From Salinibacillus xinjiangensis (GTDB lineage: Bacteria > Bacillota > Bacilli > Bacillales > Alkalibacillaceae): 64,000 nucleotides of DNA. Both the position numbers and the translations under genes were made by a program. Positions within the stretch are counted from its first letter, which is position 1; each line of letters begins with the position of its first letter. Where the stretch lies: assembly GCF_009649735.1 (NCBI RefSeq), contig NZ_WJNH01000003.1, forward strand, positions 1 to 64,000, in the 5' to 3' direction. Of this stretch, positions 18,516 through 26,983 are shown one piece after another. Below the pieces are notes generated by a model. The model was not told the DNA's origin. It made no database searches and worked only from the letters and a program-made list of their open reading frames with translations.

Positions 18516-20132
18516 ATGCTTACAGTACAAGATGTCAGTTTGCGATATGGGGATCGTAAGCTGTTTGAAGACGTGAATATTAAATTCACCCCAGGAAATT
18601 GTTACGGATTAATCGGTGCAAATGGTGCGGGAAAGTCAACCTTTTTAAAAATATTATCAGGTGAAATTGAGTCCCAATCCGGTGATGTGCACATTACACC
18701 TGGACAGAGACTAGCTGTGTTAAAGCAGGATCACTTTAAGTATGAAGAAGAGGAAGTCTTACAGGTTGTCATGATGGGCCATGAACGTTTATTTAAAATC
18801 ATGCATGAGAAAAATGAAATCTATATGAAGCCTGACTTCTCAGATGAGGATGGAATTCGTGCAGCTGAATTAGAAAGTGAATTTGCCGAGTTAAACGGTT
18901 GGGAAGCAGAGTCCGATGCCTCCAAGCTGTTAACAGGACTAGGCATTGATGAATCCTTGCATAATCTCAAAATGGCGGATTTATCTGGTGGGGATAAAGT
19001 GAAGGTATTGCTAGCACAAGCATTATTTGGTCAGCCAGACATCCTACTACTAGATGAGCCGACCAACCACTTAGACATCAAGGCCATTCAATGGCTCGAG
19101 GAATTTTTAATCAACTTTGAAAATACCGTCATTGTTGTTTCCCATGATCGTCACTTTCTCAATAAAGTGTGTACTCATATTGCCGATATTGACTTTGGAA
19201 AAATCGAGCTTTATGTCGGTAACTATGATTTCTGGTATGAATCCAGTCAATTAGCTTTAAAAATGGCTGAAGAGGAAAATAAGAAAAAAGAAGAAAAAGT
19301 TAAAGAGCTCAAGAACTTCATTGCTCGCTTTAGTGCCAACGCCTCGAAATCAAGACAAGCAACATCACGTAAAAAATTGTTAGATAAAATTTCGTTAGAT
19401 GATATTAAACCATCATCCAGAAAATACCCATACATTGCCTTTAAGCCTGATCGTGAAATTGGGAATGATGTCCTGTTTGTCGAAGGAATTTCCAAGACGA
19501 TTGATGGCGAAAAAGTGTTGGATAATGTCAGCTTTACCTTGAAAAAAGACGATAAAGTTGCCTTAGTTGGAAGAAATGAATTAGCAAATACAACATTAAT
19601 GAAAATTTTAATGGGTGAAATGGAGCCTGACGAAGGTTCTTATAAGTGGGGTGTGACGACATCTCAAAGCTATTTCCCTAAAGATAACTCTGCCTTCTTT
19701 GAAAATAGCGACTTAAACCTTGTTGATTGGCTGCGCCAGTATTCCCCTGAAGATGAGACGGAAACCTTCTTACGTGGGTTTTTAGGAAGAATGTTGTTTT
19801 CGGGAGAAGAGGTTAAGAAAAAGGCAAGTGTATTATCAGGTGGAGAAAAGGTTCGCTGTATGCTATCCAAAATGATGCTTAGTGGGTCTAATGTCCTATT
19901 GTTTGATGAGCCAACCAACCACTTGGATCTGGAATCCATTACTGCACTTAATAATGGGTTAATGAAGTTTAAGGGTGTCATGCTTTTCACCTCTCATGAC
20001 CATCAATTTGTAGAAACGTTAGCGAATAGAATCATTGAAATTACACCGAATGGGCTTGTTGACAAAGAGATGTCCTATGACGAATATTTACAAAGTCCAG
20101 AGGTAGAAAAACAACTGGAAGCTTTATATTAA
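18516..20132 (+). CDS. ykpA: ABC-F family ATPase YkpA (YbiT-like)
   Basis: A 538-residue soluble protein with two ATPase domains and no membrane segment, hence ABC-F, a family acting on ribosomes. Domain 1 has GANGAGKST and LSGGDKVKVLLA then LLLDEPTNHLD. The linker (about 245-315, Lys/Glu-rich) is followed by domain 2 with LSGGEKVRCML and LLFDEPTNHLD. The second P-loop reads GRNELANTTL and lacks the usual GK[ST]; I recall the same in B. subtilis YkpA, so it is probably a family trait. The start ATG 18516 has GGAGG 8 bases upstream. Confidence 0.92.
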   Translation: MLTVQDVSLRYGDRKLFEDVNIKFTPGNCYGLIGANGAGKSTFLKILSGEIESQSGDVHITPGQRLAVLKQDHFKYEEEEVLQVVMMGHERLFKIMHEKNEIYMKPDFSDEDGIRAAELESEFAELNGWEAESDASKLLTGLGIDESLHNLKMADLSGGDKVKVLLAQALFGQPDILLLDEPTNHLDIKAIQWLEEFLINFENTVIVVSHDRHFLNKVCTHIADIDFGKIELYVGNYDFWYESSQLALKMAEEENKKKEEKVKELKNFIARFSANASKSRQATSRKKLLDKISLDDIKPSSRKYPYIAFKPDREIGNDVLFVEGISKTIDGEKVLDNVSFTLKKDDKVALVGRNELANTTLMKILMGEMEPDEGSYKWGVTTSQSYFPKDNSAFFENSDLNLVDWLRQYSPEDETETFLRGFLGRMLFSGEEVKKKASVLSGGEKVRCMLSKMMLSGSNVLLFDEPTNHLDLESITALNNGLMKFKGVMLFTSHDHQFVETLANRIIEITPNGLVDKEMSYDEYLQSPEVEKQLEALY

Positions 20133-20136
20133 GACG

Positions 20137-20181
20137 AAAAGTGACTAATCTTTATTTTTAACAGGATTAGTCACTTTTTTC
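20137..20181 (+). terminator. Rho-independent terminator of ykpA
   Basis: AAAAGTGACTAATC pairs with GATTAGTCACTTTT around a 14-base loop and is followed by TTCAATTTTT. Confidence 0.88.
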
Positions 20182-20250
20182 AATTTTTATTTACAACAAT
20201 GTAAATTAAAGGTAAAATTAACACAAATGTCAACTTTTGGGGAGATGGAT

Positions 20251-21501
20251 ATGGGACTAACGATTCAATCTTTACTGAGTAATGTATTGTGTATCATTTT
20301 TCCACTTCTTTGTTATCTTTTATTTTTTAATGAAGAAGATACGACACGCACGTCAAAAATCTTTTCGAAGTTCTTTTTATTCATCACTATATCCTTATTT
20401 TTAACGTTGACATTTCCAGCCCATTATACAGAACATTTTACTTATGATTTGCGACTCATACCAATTCTTCTAGCTTTTTTATATGGAACTTACAAACAAG
20501 GTATATTAACGATTGCTATAATGCTATTACATACTTTTATTTTCGCACCAGCTGACTTTTCGCAGTATCTCGGAAATTATACCGTCATAGCCCTCATACT
20601 TTTTTTCCTAACAAACTACTATCGAAATGCTAGCCATTATAAGAAGTTTCTTACCCTAACGATCTTTTACTTCATCATTACGAGTACACGAGCGTTCTAT
20701 TTACTGATTATTTTAGAGGAAACCAATCAGCTCTCGCTATTAATGATGTTATCATTCATTACTTGGTTTACCATCGTTTCTGTTATGCTGCTGATGGAAA
20801 ATATGGATAAACAAATTTGGATGAAGCGCGAACTCCAGCATATTGAAAAAATGGATGCTGTCAGTCAGCTTGCAGCAACAGTGACCCATGAAGTAAAGAA
20901 CCCATTAACAACTGTAAAGGGATTTCTACAAATTTTACGCGATAAATCATACATAGAGGATAAGGATAAGGAATACATAAAAATATCAATTGAAGAATTA
21001 GTAAGAGCTGAATATATGATACAAAACTACCTTTCGTTATCCAAACCGAATTCGAGAAAATATGAAGTCATTGATTTATCCAATCTACTGAAAGACTTAG
21101 CAAGTATTATGGCCACCTATGCAATCAAAACCAAGGTACATGTCATCACTTCGATCAAGGATGACTTACAAATATCTGGATTTAAATACGAGGTTCAGCA
21201 GGTCCTTCTAAACGTATTTAAAAATGCTGTAGAATCTATGGAAAATGGAGGGGAACTACGAGTTTGGGCTGAAGAAAAGGAACAGTTTGTAGAGGTAACC
21301 ATAAAAGATGAAGGAAAAGGGATATCCAAAGAGGATTTGAAAAAAATTGGCACACCTTATTTTACTACAAAGAAAAAAGGGACAGGCTTAGGTCTTAGTG
21401 TAAGCTTTGAAATTGTGAAACGGATGGGTGGAAACATTCAGATTGAAAGTGAAGTGGGGAAAGGAACGACAATGACAGTTCAGTTTCCAATCGATGTATG
21501 A
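20251..21501 (+). CDS. membrane sensor histidine kinase, KinB-like (sporulation kinase type)
   Basis: 416 residues. About six membrane helices (residues 5-190) with very short outside loops are followed directly by a dimerisation/phosphoacceptor domain (VTHEVKNPLTTVKGF, His near residue 219) and an ATPase domain (NVFKNAVESM, DEGKGI, GTGLGLSVS). The helix-only sensor and the lack of a partner response regulator fit KinB, which feeds phosphate into the Spo0F-Spo0B-Spo0A relay. The start ATG 20251 has GGGGAG 6 bases upstream. A second kinase begins 82 bases after the stop. Confidence 0.85.
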   Translation: MGLTIQSLLSNVLCIIFPLLCYLLFFNEEDTTRTSKIFSKFFLFITISLFLTLTFPAHYTEHFTYDLRLIPILLAFLYGTYKQGILTIAIMLLHTFIFAPADFSQYLGNYTVIALILFFLTNYYRNASHYKKFLTLTIFYFIITSTRAFYLLIILEETNQLSLLMMLSFITWFTIVSVMLLMENMDKQIWMKRELQHIEKMDAVSQLAATVTHEVKNPLTTVKGFLQILRDKSYIEDKDKEYIKISIEELVRAEYMIQNYLSLSKPNSRKYEVIDLSNLLKDLASIMATYAIKTKVHVITSIKDDLQISGFKYEVQQVLLNVFKNAVESMENGGELRVWAEEKEQFVEVTIKDEGKGISKEDLKKIGTPYFTTKKKGTGLGLSVSFEIVKRMGGNIQIESEVGKGTTMTVQFPIDV

Positions 21502-21583
21502 AGGATATAAATTTTTTCTTTTCTATCTAGATGCTTTACTTTACAATAAAATATAAGTGTTTAGAATCGAAAGGAAGTTTGGC

Positions 21584-23752
21584 ATGGAGTTTCTATCATT
21601 GTCGTCAAATCCGCTTCTATTGTTTTTAGCCATTGTATTGACGTTTATGGCCACCTATACAGCACTCGACCTTTTTTTGTTAATTAAAGGCTCTGAACGG
21701 AATAAAATGTTTCTCTTTTTAGGTGCCATCACTTCAATGGGAATTGGGATTTGGGTCATAAATTTTCTAATGATGCTATCGTTAAATACGGATTCGTTGC
21801 GAGAATACAATCTTCCACTTGAGATTCTATCGATAGCTATTGGCGTATCATTTATTGGAATAGCTTTTTATCATATAATAGGTAAAGCCCTAAAAGTGTA
21901 CAGCTTGTATGTCAGTAGTTTCTTTATGACTATGGCTGTCTTTTGTTTTCATGTATTGGGTGTCTTTTCCTTAAACTATAATCCGTCATACAATCCATTT
22001 CTCTTACTGATTGCGTTGGGCGTAATTTATTTTGCATTCTTTTTGTCTTTTTGGATTCTGTTTTCGAAAAACTTTTCCTATTCCAGTCAAGGCTGGCTAC
22101 GGCCCCTAAGTACTTTAATTATTACGGCTGCAATTGTGGAGGGCTATTTTCTATTTACCAAGGCCTCTAGCTTCTATGATGGCAGTAATAATGGGGTTCA
22201 AGGTTCAACTGGACAAGACTCTTTCCTATTTTACCTTGCTATTTTTATATCTATGTTAATTTTAGTGGGATTAGTTATTACGAGCACACTAGTTGGGAAA
22301 CGTTTGGAAACAAGTAATTCCAATCTAGAGGATATTACATCAGCACTTGATGCCTCTTCCATTGTGGCCATTACCGACCCACGTGGAACGATCACCTATG
22401 TGAACGACAAATTTGTTGAAATTTCCAAGTACAATGAAGAAGAATTAATTGGGAAAAATCATCGAATTTTGAACTCCGGCTTTCACTCGAGGGAGTTTTT
22501 TAAGGACTTATGGAGAACGATTGGGACTGGACATGTATGGAAGGGTGAAATACGTAACCGTGCAAAGGATGGTTCGATTTATTGGGTCAACACCACCATT
22601 GTTCCATTTATGAATAAAAAGGGGAAGCCGTACCAGTATGTTTCAATACGTACGGATATAACCAATCGCAAATTAGCTGAGGATAATCTGAAGAATTCGT
22701 TAAAAGAGGTTAGTGACTTTAAATTTGCTTTGGATCAATCTTCTATCGTGGCAATGACTGATCAAAGAGGTCGCATCACTTATGTGAACGACAAATTTTG
22801 TGAAATCTCGAAATATAGTCGGGATGAATTAATGGGACAGGATCATCGTATATTAAATTCCGGCTATCATTCCAAAGAATTTTTTAAAGAGTTATGGCGA
22901 ACCATCGGAACTGGGAACGTATGGAAAGAGGAAATCCGCAACAAGGCTAAGGATGACTCGTATTATTGGGTAAACACTACAATTGTTCCGTTTTTGAACG
23001 ATAATGGTAAGCCATATCAATACGTAGCAATACGTACGGATATAACCGATAAAAAACGAACCGAGGAATACATGCATCGACAAGACAAATTAGCAGCAGT
23101 CGGACAGTTAGCTGCAGGGGTTGCTCATGAAATCCGTAATCCATTGACCTCCATGAAGGGCTACACTGAGTTTCTAACCATGGATGAAGAGGATGAAGAA
23201 CGGAAGGAGTATCTCGAAATTATATTGGATGAAATTGATCGTGTAGATGATATTGTAGAGGATTTCATGGTTCTGGCAAAACCAAAGGATTTAACGATGG
23301 AAGTAAAAGATATTGTGTCTGTAATGAACAACGTTTTATCCTTACTCGATTATGATGCACGTAAACAAGGTGTTGCCGTTCATCTTCGTTCAGAAGAAGA
23401 GGTTATGAAAGCTATTGTAGATGAAAATCGCATCAAGCAGGTTTTTCTCAACTTTGTCAAAAACGCAATCGAAGCCATGCCTAATGGTGGGGATTTAACC
23501 ATTTCATTAGACTACAGCAATCAGAAATATATTCATGTTTCAATTACGGATACGGGCGTTGGGATTCCAGAAGAAAAATTGAAAAGAATCGGAGAGCCTT
23601 TTTATACTACAAAGGAAAAGGGCAACGGTCTCGGGTTAATGATTAGCTTCAAAATTGTTGAGAATCATAACGGGAGAGTTTATGTTGAAAGTGAGTTAGG
23701 AAAAGGTACAACGTTTAATGTACTTATACCCTCCAAACGATATTCAGGGTAG
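21584..23752 (+). CDS. sensor histidine kinase with degenerate MHYT membrane domain and two duplicated PAS domains
   Basis: 722 residues. About seven membrane helices (5-245) show MHYT-domain traces: ATYTALDL, then MGIGIWVINFLMML where the family has a Met-His pair. Two PAS-PAC domains (about 255-365 and 380-490) are roughly three-quarters identical to each other (both have WRTIGTG-VWK and YWVNTTIVPF). The kinase core has GVAHEIRNPLTSMKGY, NFVKNAIEAM, DTGVGI and GNGLGLMIS. A role in the sporulation relay is inferred from the orphan kinase layout. The start ATG 21584 follows AAAGGAAG. Confidence 0.88.
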   Translation: MEFLSLSSNPLLLFLAIVLTFMATYTALDLFLLIKGSERNKMFLFLGAITSMGIGIWVINFLMMLSLNTDSLREYNLPLEILSIAIGVSFIGIAFYHIIGKALKVYSLYVSSFFMTMAVFCFHVLGVFSLNYNPSYNPFLLLIALGVIYFAFFLSFWILFSKNFSYSSQGWLRPLSTLIITAAIVEGYFLFTKASSFYDGSNNGVQGSTGQDSFLFYLAIFISMLILVGLVITSTLVGKRLETSNSNLEDITSALDASSIVAITDPRGTITYVNDKFVEISKYNEEELIGKNHRILNSGFHSREFFKDLWRTIGTGHVWKGEIRNRAKDGSIYWVNTTIVPFMNKKGKPYQYVSIRTDITNRKLAEDNLKNSLKEVSDFKFALDQSSIVAMTDQRGRITYVNDKFCEISKYSRDELMGQDHRILNSGYHSKEFFKELWRTIGTGNVWKEEIRNKAKDDSYYWVNTTIVPFLNDNGKPYQYVAIRTDITDKKRTEEYMHRQDKLAAVGQLAAGVAHEIRNPLTSMKGYTEFLTMDEEDEERKEYLEIILDEIDRVDDIVEDFMVLAKPKDLTMEVKDIVSVMNNVLSLLDYDARKQGVAVHLRSEEEVMKAIVDENRIKQVFLNFVKNAIEAMPNGGDLTISLDYSNQKYIHVSITDTGVGIPEEKLKRIGEPFYTTKEKGNGLGLMISFKIVENHNGRVYVESELGKGTTFNVLIPSKRYSG

Positions 23753-23763
23753 TTGAGGTCAAA

Positions 23764-23817
23764 AAGGATTCTATAATGGGTGAAAGAAATTTTCCCAAAT
23801 AGAATCCTTCTTTTTAT
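23764..23817. terminator. bidirectional terminator between convergent genes
   Basis: AAGGATTCTAT pairs with ATAGAATCCTT around a 24-base loop. A-rich and T-rich flanks let it serve the kinase (plus) and the small minus-strand gene. Confidence 0.88.
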
Positions 23818-24011
23818 TATAAATTGTTAAATTGCTGCTTAATCTCATCTGCACCTAGTTGTTTATTGGCTGATTCGATTCGTTTATGCTCCTCAACAGA
23901 ATCTCCTGGGAATGTCTCTTGATAGTCGTTTTCCACATCGGATGTTTGTACAGACAACTCCTTATTTTTTGGAGCATTGGTTTCAATCTGGTTCTTTTTC
24001 TTTACGCCCAT
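23817..24011 (-). CDS. small hydrophilic protein, unrecognised
   Basis: 64 residues, rich in Lys, Glu, Asn and Gln, with no membrane segment and no Cys. The basic N-terminus (GVKKKNQ) and acidic remainder resemble the small unstructured proteins often packed in Bacillus spores, but I do not recognise a family. GGGAGG lies 8 bases before ATG 24011; an outer GTG sits at 24014. It converges with the kinase across a shared terminator. Confidence 0.6.
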   Translation of the reverse strand: MGVKKKNQIETNAPKNKELSVQTSDVENDYQETFPGDSVEEHKRIESANKQLGADEIKQQFNNL

Positions 24012-24137
24012 CACTCATTCCTCCCTTACTATCCGTATTTTATGTGATTTGAGTTACATTATCCGTGGAGTAAAATATGGTGAGGTAGGGGATTTATGTG
24101 TTGGAGCGAATGAACCTCCAAGCGCTATTTTGAGGCA

Positions 24138-24269
24138 TTAATTTTCCTCATTATTCTCTTGGGTGAGTTCCCAATAATAAATTTGCGGAATTCGATAAGT
24201 AAAACAGTACTCGTGGATTAATGCTAGGGTTAAAAATGAAATCAATTTCCAATCTAGAGCTTTGAGCAC
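24138..24269 (-). CDS. 43-residue aromatic-rich membrane peptide, start inside a hairpin
   Basis: A minus-strand frame starts at GTG 24269, with GGAGGTG 6 bases upstream, and stops at 24138. It encodes a peptide with one likely membrane segment (LDWKLISFLTLALIH) followed by an aromatic-rich part (YCFTY, IYYWEL) and an acidic tail. It lies in the 325-base gap between the small gene at 23817 and DUF192. The start codon is in one arm of the 12-bp inverted repeat at 24266-24313. No family is recognised; it could also be chance, but the ribosome site is strong. Confidence 0.42.
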   Translation of the reverse strand: MLKALDWKLISFLTLALIHEYCFTYRIPQIYYWELTQENNEEN

Positions 24270-24313
24270 ATACAACACCTCCACATTTTAGACCTTTAAT
24301 ATGTTGTATGTGC
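24266..24313 (-). promoter_or_regulatory. perfect 12-bp inverted repeat over a start codon
   Basis: GCACATACAACA (24266-24277) and TGTTGTATGTGC (24302-24313) are exact reverse complements separated by 24 bases. On the minus strand the downstream arm contains the GTG start of the 43-residue frame, and GGAGG sits at the edge of the loop. It could be an RNA switch for translation or an operator for a dimeric protein. There is no U run, so it is not a typical terminator. Confidence 0.6.
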
Positions 24314-24336
24314 AAGCAGGGCTGTCTTATGTTCTA

Positions 24337-24675
24337 TTAGTAGTGGATTTCGTCATTTGGTTGAATGTCGTATTTTTGAATGGTACCTTTAGGAAGTTCT
24401 ATAGCCGCAACAGCACCTCGAACAGGCGTCACTACACGCCAAGGCTTTAGATGATTAACGGTTTTGAGAACTCTTTGCTCGTCATTAATAAATATCACGT
24501 CAATGGAAAAAAACATAAAAAACATATGAATAGAGTTGCAGGGAAGGATGATGATGCCTTCCTGTTTAAGGGGCTTTACCTTGAACATGAGTCCTTTAAA
24601 CCGTTTCCAGAAGGTGTTGTAGAATTTAAGGTCTATGGGTACTTCGTATTTGATATTTTTTCTAATTATCTCCAT
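24337..24675 (-). CDS. DUF192 family protein
   Basis: 112 residues of the DUF192 fold: WKRFKGLMFK near residue 24, CNSIHMFFMFFSIDVIFI in the middle (family consensus has a Met/His-rich strand followed by DV-F) and a GAVAAIELPKG strand near 88. Function is unknown. DUF192 genes are frequently found beside Tad pilus loci, and this one is divergent from flp with 221 bases between the starts. That gap holds AT-rich promoter-like sequence and a 12-bp palindrome AATTTGCAAATT (24762-24773). Confidence 0.8.
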   Translation of the reverse strand: MEIIRKNIKYEVPIDLKFYNTFWKRFKGLMFKVKPLKQEGIIILPCNSIHMFFMFFSIDVIFINDEQRVLKTVNHLKPWRVVTPVRGAVAAIELPKGTIQKYDIQPNDEIHY

Positions 24676-24896
24676 AAACTAACCTACTTTCCAGACTTAC
24701 CACTATTATTATAATGCTTTTAAGTATCCCGCGTGCTATTATAAGTCTTGCAAGGGAAAACAATTTGCAAATTGGCTGATGAACGAACGGATTTCATACG
24801 AACTTATTATTCATATTATATTATAAACTTAACCTCCAATCGGGAAACAGCCAGCCGGTGTAAAAAATTTCATATAATTTAATGGGGGTATACACA

Positions 24897-25106
24897 ATGA
24901 AAAATCTAATTCAAAAATTAGTTAAAGAAGAAAAAGGACAAGGTATGACTGAATACGGTCTAATTCTTGGTCTGATAGCACTAGCAGCTGTAGGAATCAT
25001 GGTTACTGTTGGCGACGAAATTGTTAAAAAGTTTGAAGATGTCGTTAATAAGTTCCGTACTCCTGGTGACGGTGCAGAGCCAACAACAACAACCTCAGGT
25101 TCATAA
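24897..25106 (+). CDS. flp: Flp family type IVb pilin
   Basis: 69-residue major pilin of a Tad pilus. A short basic leader ends at EEKGQG; cleavage by a GxGD prepilin peptidase would occur in this region, giving the conserved Gly-Met-Thr-Glu-Tyr start, whose Glu at position 5 and Tyr at 6 are Flp hallmarks. A single hydrophobic assembly helix (LILGLIALAAVGIMVTVG) follows. The tail PGDGAEPTTTTSGS is Thr/Ser-rich, beyond the usual Flp core. The start ATG 24897 has GGGGG 8 bases upstream; ATG 24882 has no such site. A terminator follows directly. Confidence 0.93.
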   Translation: MKNLIQKLVKEEKGQGMTEYGLILGLIALAAVGIMVTVGDEIVKKFEDVVNKFRTPGDGAEPTTTTSGS

Positions 25107-25123
25107 ATAGTAAAATCTAAACA

Positions 25124-25170
25124 AACCCCGCTTATCTTAAATACATTTTGAGAAGTGGGGTTATTTTTTT
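25124..25170 (+). terminator. terminator (attenuator) between flp and the rest of the tad operon
   Basis: AACCCCGCTTATC pairs with AGAAGTGGGGTT (outer 9 pairs good) and is followed by ATTTTTTT. Placed 17 bases after the pilin stop and 22 before the prepilin peptidase start, it would make pilin mRNA more abundant than the assembly genes. Confidence 0.8.
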
Positions 25171-25191
25171 GCAAAAAAGGAGTGAGCAAAA

Positions 25192-25689
25192 TTGATCCAA
25201 ATCATTCTAACCATCGTGTTAGTGATATCTTTAATCACCGATATTAAAGACCGAAAAATTCTTAACATCGTAACATTACCAACAATATTTTTTGCTTTTA
25301 TTTATCATTTTATCATGTCAGGTTTTGACGGATTGCTCTTTAGTGCCAGCGGCTTTTTCGTAGGACTTGGTCTTTTGCTCATTCCTTTTATGTTAGGTGG
25401 AATGGGAGCGGGAGATGTCAAGCTCATGGCGGCTATAGGTGCATTGCAAGGCATGCAATTTGTATTCTACGCTTTTATATATACGGCTCTTATAGGTGGA
25501 ATTATTGCGGTTGTGTTATTACTTAAACGTAAAGAGTTATTTCAATCGTTCCAACGAATTTTATTTGCGACTAAATTGAAAACATTGGAAGGTTTACAAA
25601 AGGATGATCTACATCATGCCTTTCCATATGGCATTGCTATCGTGTTTGGTACCTTCATTTACATGGGATTAGGAGCGACATGGTTATGA
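25192..25689 (+). CDS. cpaA: prepilin peptidase (CpaA/TadV type A24)
   Basis: 165 residues, about five membrane helices. The two catalytic Asp are visible: one in ISLITDIKDRKI (about residue 17) and one in GGMGAGDVKL, the GxGD motif (about 74). It lacks the N-terminal methylase domain of PilD enzymes, as TadV/CpaA do, and would process Flp and TadE-type pseudopilins. The start is TTG 25192 after AAAAGGAG. It overlaps tadE. Confidence 0.92.
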   Translation: MIQIILTIVLVISLITDIKDRKILNIVTLPTIFFAFIYHFIMSGFDGLLFSASGFFVGLGLLLIPFMLGGMGAGDVKLMAAIGALQGMQFVFYAFIYTALIGGIIAVVLLLKRKELFQSFQRILFATKLKTLEGLQKDDLHHAFPYGIAIVFGTFIYMGLGATWL

Positions 25690-26066
25690 TGAAGTCTGAA
25701 AGGGGACAAGCAGCCGTTGAGTTAGCTTTAACCTTGCCCATCCTTTTGTTGTTAATATTTGGAATGATTGATTTTGGTCGTATTTTTCACGCTTATTTAA
25801 CATTAGAGCATACCAGTCGTGAATCTGCCCGAGTAGCAAGTGTGGGAGCTACCAATACCGATATTATTGATTATGCCTACCAAGCTGCAAGCGGTCTGAA
25901 TTCTGAAGAATTAATTGTACACATTTCACCTGAAACAAATCGAACAAGAGGCACCTATGTCACTGTAACCACATCTTATCCAGTGGAATTGTTCACACCT
26001 TTTCTCGATCAAATTATGCCAAATCCATTTACGGTAACAGGTGAAACTGTCATGAGGGTGGAGTGA
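25686..26066 (+). CDS. tadE: TadE-like pseudopilin
   Basis: 126 residues. SERGQAAVELALTLPILLLLIFGMIDFGRI is the TadE signature: a short leader, a Glu at position 5 after the Gly, and one membrane helix. The C-terminal part is a small beta-rich domain. It is a minor pilin-like component of the Tad machine. ATG 25686 overlaps the cpaA stop (ATGA); ATG 25680 is possible but only 4 bases from AGGAG. tadG starts 2 bases after its stop. Confidence 0.85.
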   Translation: MMKSERGQAAVELALTLPILLLLIFGMIDFGRIFHAYLTLEHTSRESARVASVGATNTDIIDYAYQAASGLNSEELIVHISPETNRTRGTYVTVTTSYPVELFTPFLDQIMPNPFTVTGETVMRVE

Positions 26067-26067
26067 C

Positions 26068-26967
26068 ATGAAAAAAATATGGAAACGTGAAGATGGTGCC
26101 GTAATGGTGTTAGTGGCATTGGCTATGAGTGGGTTTTTAGCATTAACAGCCCTCGTGTTAGATGGTGGGAGTATTTATTTAGCTAGAAATCAATTGCAAA
26201 AAACAGTAGACGCAGCAGCTTTAGCCGGTGCACAGGACCTACCCACCTTCCCGGAAACTGCAAGTCAATCTGCTAAATGGGTAGCGACACAAAATGGCGG
26301 GGCAACCAGTTTGTCTGTCGAGTTTTTATCGGACCATAAAGGAATCAGAGTGAACGGGGAGAAAAAGGTCAACTTAACCTTTGGAAATGCGTTAGGGTTT
26401 GATGACCCGATTGTAACAGCAAGTGCTGTCGTTCAGCTTGCACCCATCACCTCAGCAAAAGGTGCGATTCCCCTAGGTGTTCAAAACAACACAGACATGA
26501 CACAGGGCGATTTAATTGAGCTAAAAGTAGGGGACCCTGTTGTCGGTAACTTTGGTGCCATTGAGCTAACGGGCTCTGGAGCCAGAAACTATCGGGATGA
26601 TTTTATCAATGGCTTTGACAAGACATTGCATGTTGGACAAATGTTATCAACCGAACCAGGGAAAATGAGTGGAGCCACAAAGGAAGCGGTTGATTACCGG
26701 ATTTCCCTTTGTCCTGATGCCACCTTTGACAATTTTAGCCCAAGCTGTCAACGTGTGGTCTTAGTAATGGTGTATAAGCCAGTGAATGTTGACGAAACCA
26801 AAATTAAAGAGATTGAAATTGTTGGATTTGCTTCTTTCTTTTTAGAAGGAACAGCACCAAATGATGATTCTGTTGTGCTTGGCCGTTTTATTCAAACCAC
26901 TCATAATGGCGGCAGTGACCCGGACCAATACAATTACGGCTCATATGGTTTAAAACTAATTCAATAG
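26068..26967 (+). CDS. tadG: TadG-like pilus assembly protein
   Basis: 299 residues. The N-terminal REDGAVMVLVALAMSGFLALTALVLDGG helix and YLARNQLQKTVDAAALAGAQDL match the TadG/TadE-like N-terminal domain (Asp-Gly, then the AADAAALAGA-type motif). The rest is an extracytoplasmic domain without the von Willebrand A domain of longer TadG proteins. Two Cys (SLCPDATF and PSCQRV) could form a disulfide outside the cell. GGAGTGAC upstream overlaps the tadE end. Confidence 0.85.
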   Translation: MKKIWKREDGAVMVLVALAMSGFLALTALVLDGGSIYLARNQLQKTVDAAALAGAQDLPTFPETASQSAKWVATQNGGATSLSVEFLSDHKGIRVNGEKKVNLTFGNALGFDDPIVTASAVVQLAPITSAKGAIPLGVQNNTDMTQGDLIELKVGDPVVGNFGAIELTGSGARNYRDDFINGFDKTLHVGQMLSTEPGKMSGATKEAVDYRISLCPDATFDNFSPSCQRVVLVMVYKPVNVDETKIKEIEIVGFASFFLEGTAPNDDSVVLGRFIQTTHNGGSDPDQYNYGSYGLKLIQ

Positions 26968-26983
26968 AAGATGGTGATGATAA

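Noticed and set aside
24700-24896. cyclic-di-GMP riboswitch upstream of flp
   Set aside because: GGGAAACAGCCAGCCGG looked suggestive, but the conserved GEMM core motifs are absent.
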